A DNA stretch of 64,000 bases from Geomonas propionica. GTDB lineage: Bacteria; Desulfobacterota; Desulfuromonadia; Geobacterales; Geobacteraceae. This document shows, one piece after another, positions 63,717-64,000 of the stretch; the first letter of the stretch is position 1, and each line of letters opens with the position of its first letter. The DNA lies in contig NZ_JAEMHK010000009.1 of the NCBI RefSeq assembly GCF_016458235.1, positions 154,236 to 218,235 of the forward strand, written 5' to 3'. The notes under the pieces are model-generated. The model saw only the letters and a program-made list of their open reading frames with translations, was not told where the DNA came from and searched no databases. The position numbers and the translations under genes were made by a program.

Positions 63717-64000
63717 GAGGATATCTAGGCATTCACACCACCTGAGGTTCAAAGGACAAAGCACGACCCAACCCTTATCAGGCCCCCGTCTGTCAATAGG
63801 CAAAATGGTGCCCTAACGATTTGAAGTCGCCTTTTTAGAAGAATCGTATTCCCTGGTAACAGCCGCTCTGTCTTTATTTCTCAAACTGGGTCGGGCCCCT
63901 TTCCACTCGGTGGAAGGTCCTGCACCAAACACTTATCGAAGCTCCCATCGCTGCAGGTATTGCTTTGCAGCGACTGCGAAGTCGTTATCTTCGCGACTTA
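63717..64000. other. Right edge of window, non-coding
   Basis: 284 bp with no gene. GCCCTAAC at 63810-63817 could be the left box of another attC, but no matching GTTRRRY box was found. A short inverted repeat (CGCTGCA/TGCAGCG) lies near 63950-63973. Confidence 0.4.

Overview
The window looks like the chromosome of a Geobacterales bacterium (Geobacter / Citrifermentans / Geomonas type). GC is high. There are many multihaem c-type cytochromes, porin-cytochrome genes, sigma-54-type promoters, NarL- and NtrC-type signalling genes, chemoreceptors and an hgcAB mercury-methylation pair. The taxon is inferred from gene content, not from a marker gene.

Layout. 1-1.6 kb: a truncated Lrp/AsnC regulator divergent from alanine dehydrogenase (ald). 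1.6-7.1 kb: a TonB-dependent receptor coupled to an ABC-type substrate-binding protein, divergent from a hybrid sensor kinase. 7.2-18.1 kb: an extracellular-electron-transfer block holding a PpiC/SurA-like lipoprotein, a 13-15-haem cytochrome, a tetrahaem OmcE-like cytochrome behind a textbook sigma-54 promoter, two NHL beta-propeller lipoproteins, a pentahaem lipoprotein, an outer-membrane barrel and an 11-12-haem cytochrome. 18.1-32.6 kb: a BamE-like lipoprotein, then three giant paralogous octahaem cytochromes with C-terminal PKD-like modules and a NarL-type kinase/regulator pair among them. 32.7-35.6 kb: arsR-hgcA-hgcB, a DUF1540 protein and a ferredoxin. 35.7-55.3 kb: ordinary chromosomal genes (ferritin-like, EamA exporter with His-rich tail, adenosine deaminase, aldo/keto reductase, two chemoreceptors, GT61 glycosyltransferase, M48 protease, AEC transporter and others). 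55.5-56.0 kb: a 41-bp minisatellite. 56.2-58.5 kb: an IS91-type element with its own tyrosine recombinase. 58.7-63.7 kb: a lower-GC string of single-gene cassettes separated by attC-like sites, an integron-type cassette cluster with no integron integrase in view.

The main discovery candidate is a set of three in-frame UGA codons that look like selenocysteine codons. Two lie at the same aligned position in two of the giant cytochromes (19475 and 29530). The third lies in the N-terminus of HgcA (33205). Each is followed 16-18 nt later by a GC-rich hairpin whose small apical loop has a G in its first two bases, as in bacterial SECIS elements. The two cytochrome hairpins differ by two compensatory base-pair changes. 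The downstream halves lack signal peptides (cytochromes) or any ATG/GTG/TTG start before conserved sequence (HgcA), so read-through explains them better than separate genes. The same two cytochromes carry a CX8CH motif where the third paralogue has CXXCH, suggesting an unusual haem site linked to the selenocysteine.

How the genes work together (inference): sigma-54-driven expression of the folding helper, the OmcE-like filament cytochrome and possibly the first selenocytochrome; a barrel plus pentahaem lipoprotein plus many-haem cytochromes carrying electrons across the outer membrane; the giant PKD cytochromes acting as secreted or surface terminal reductases under a NarL-type two-component system.
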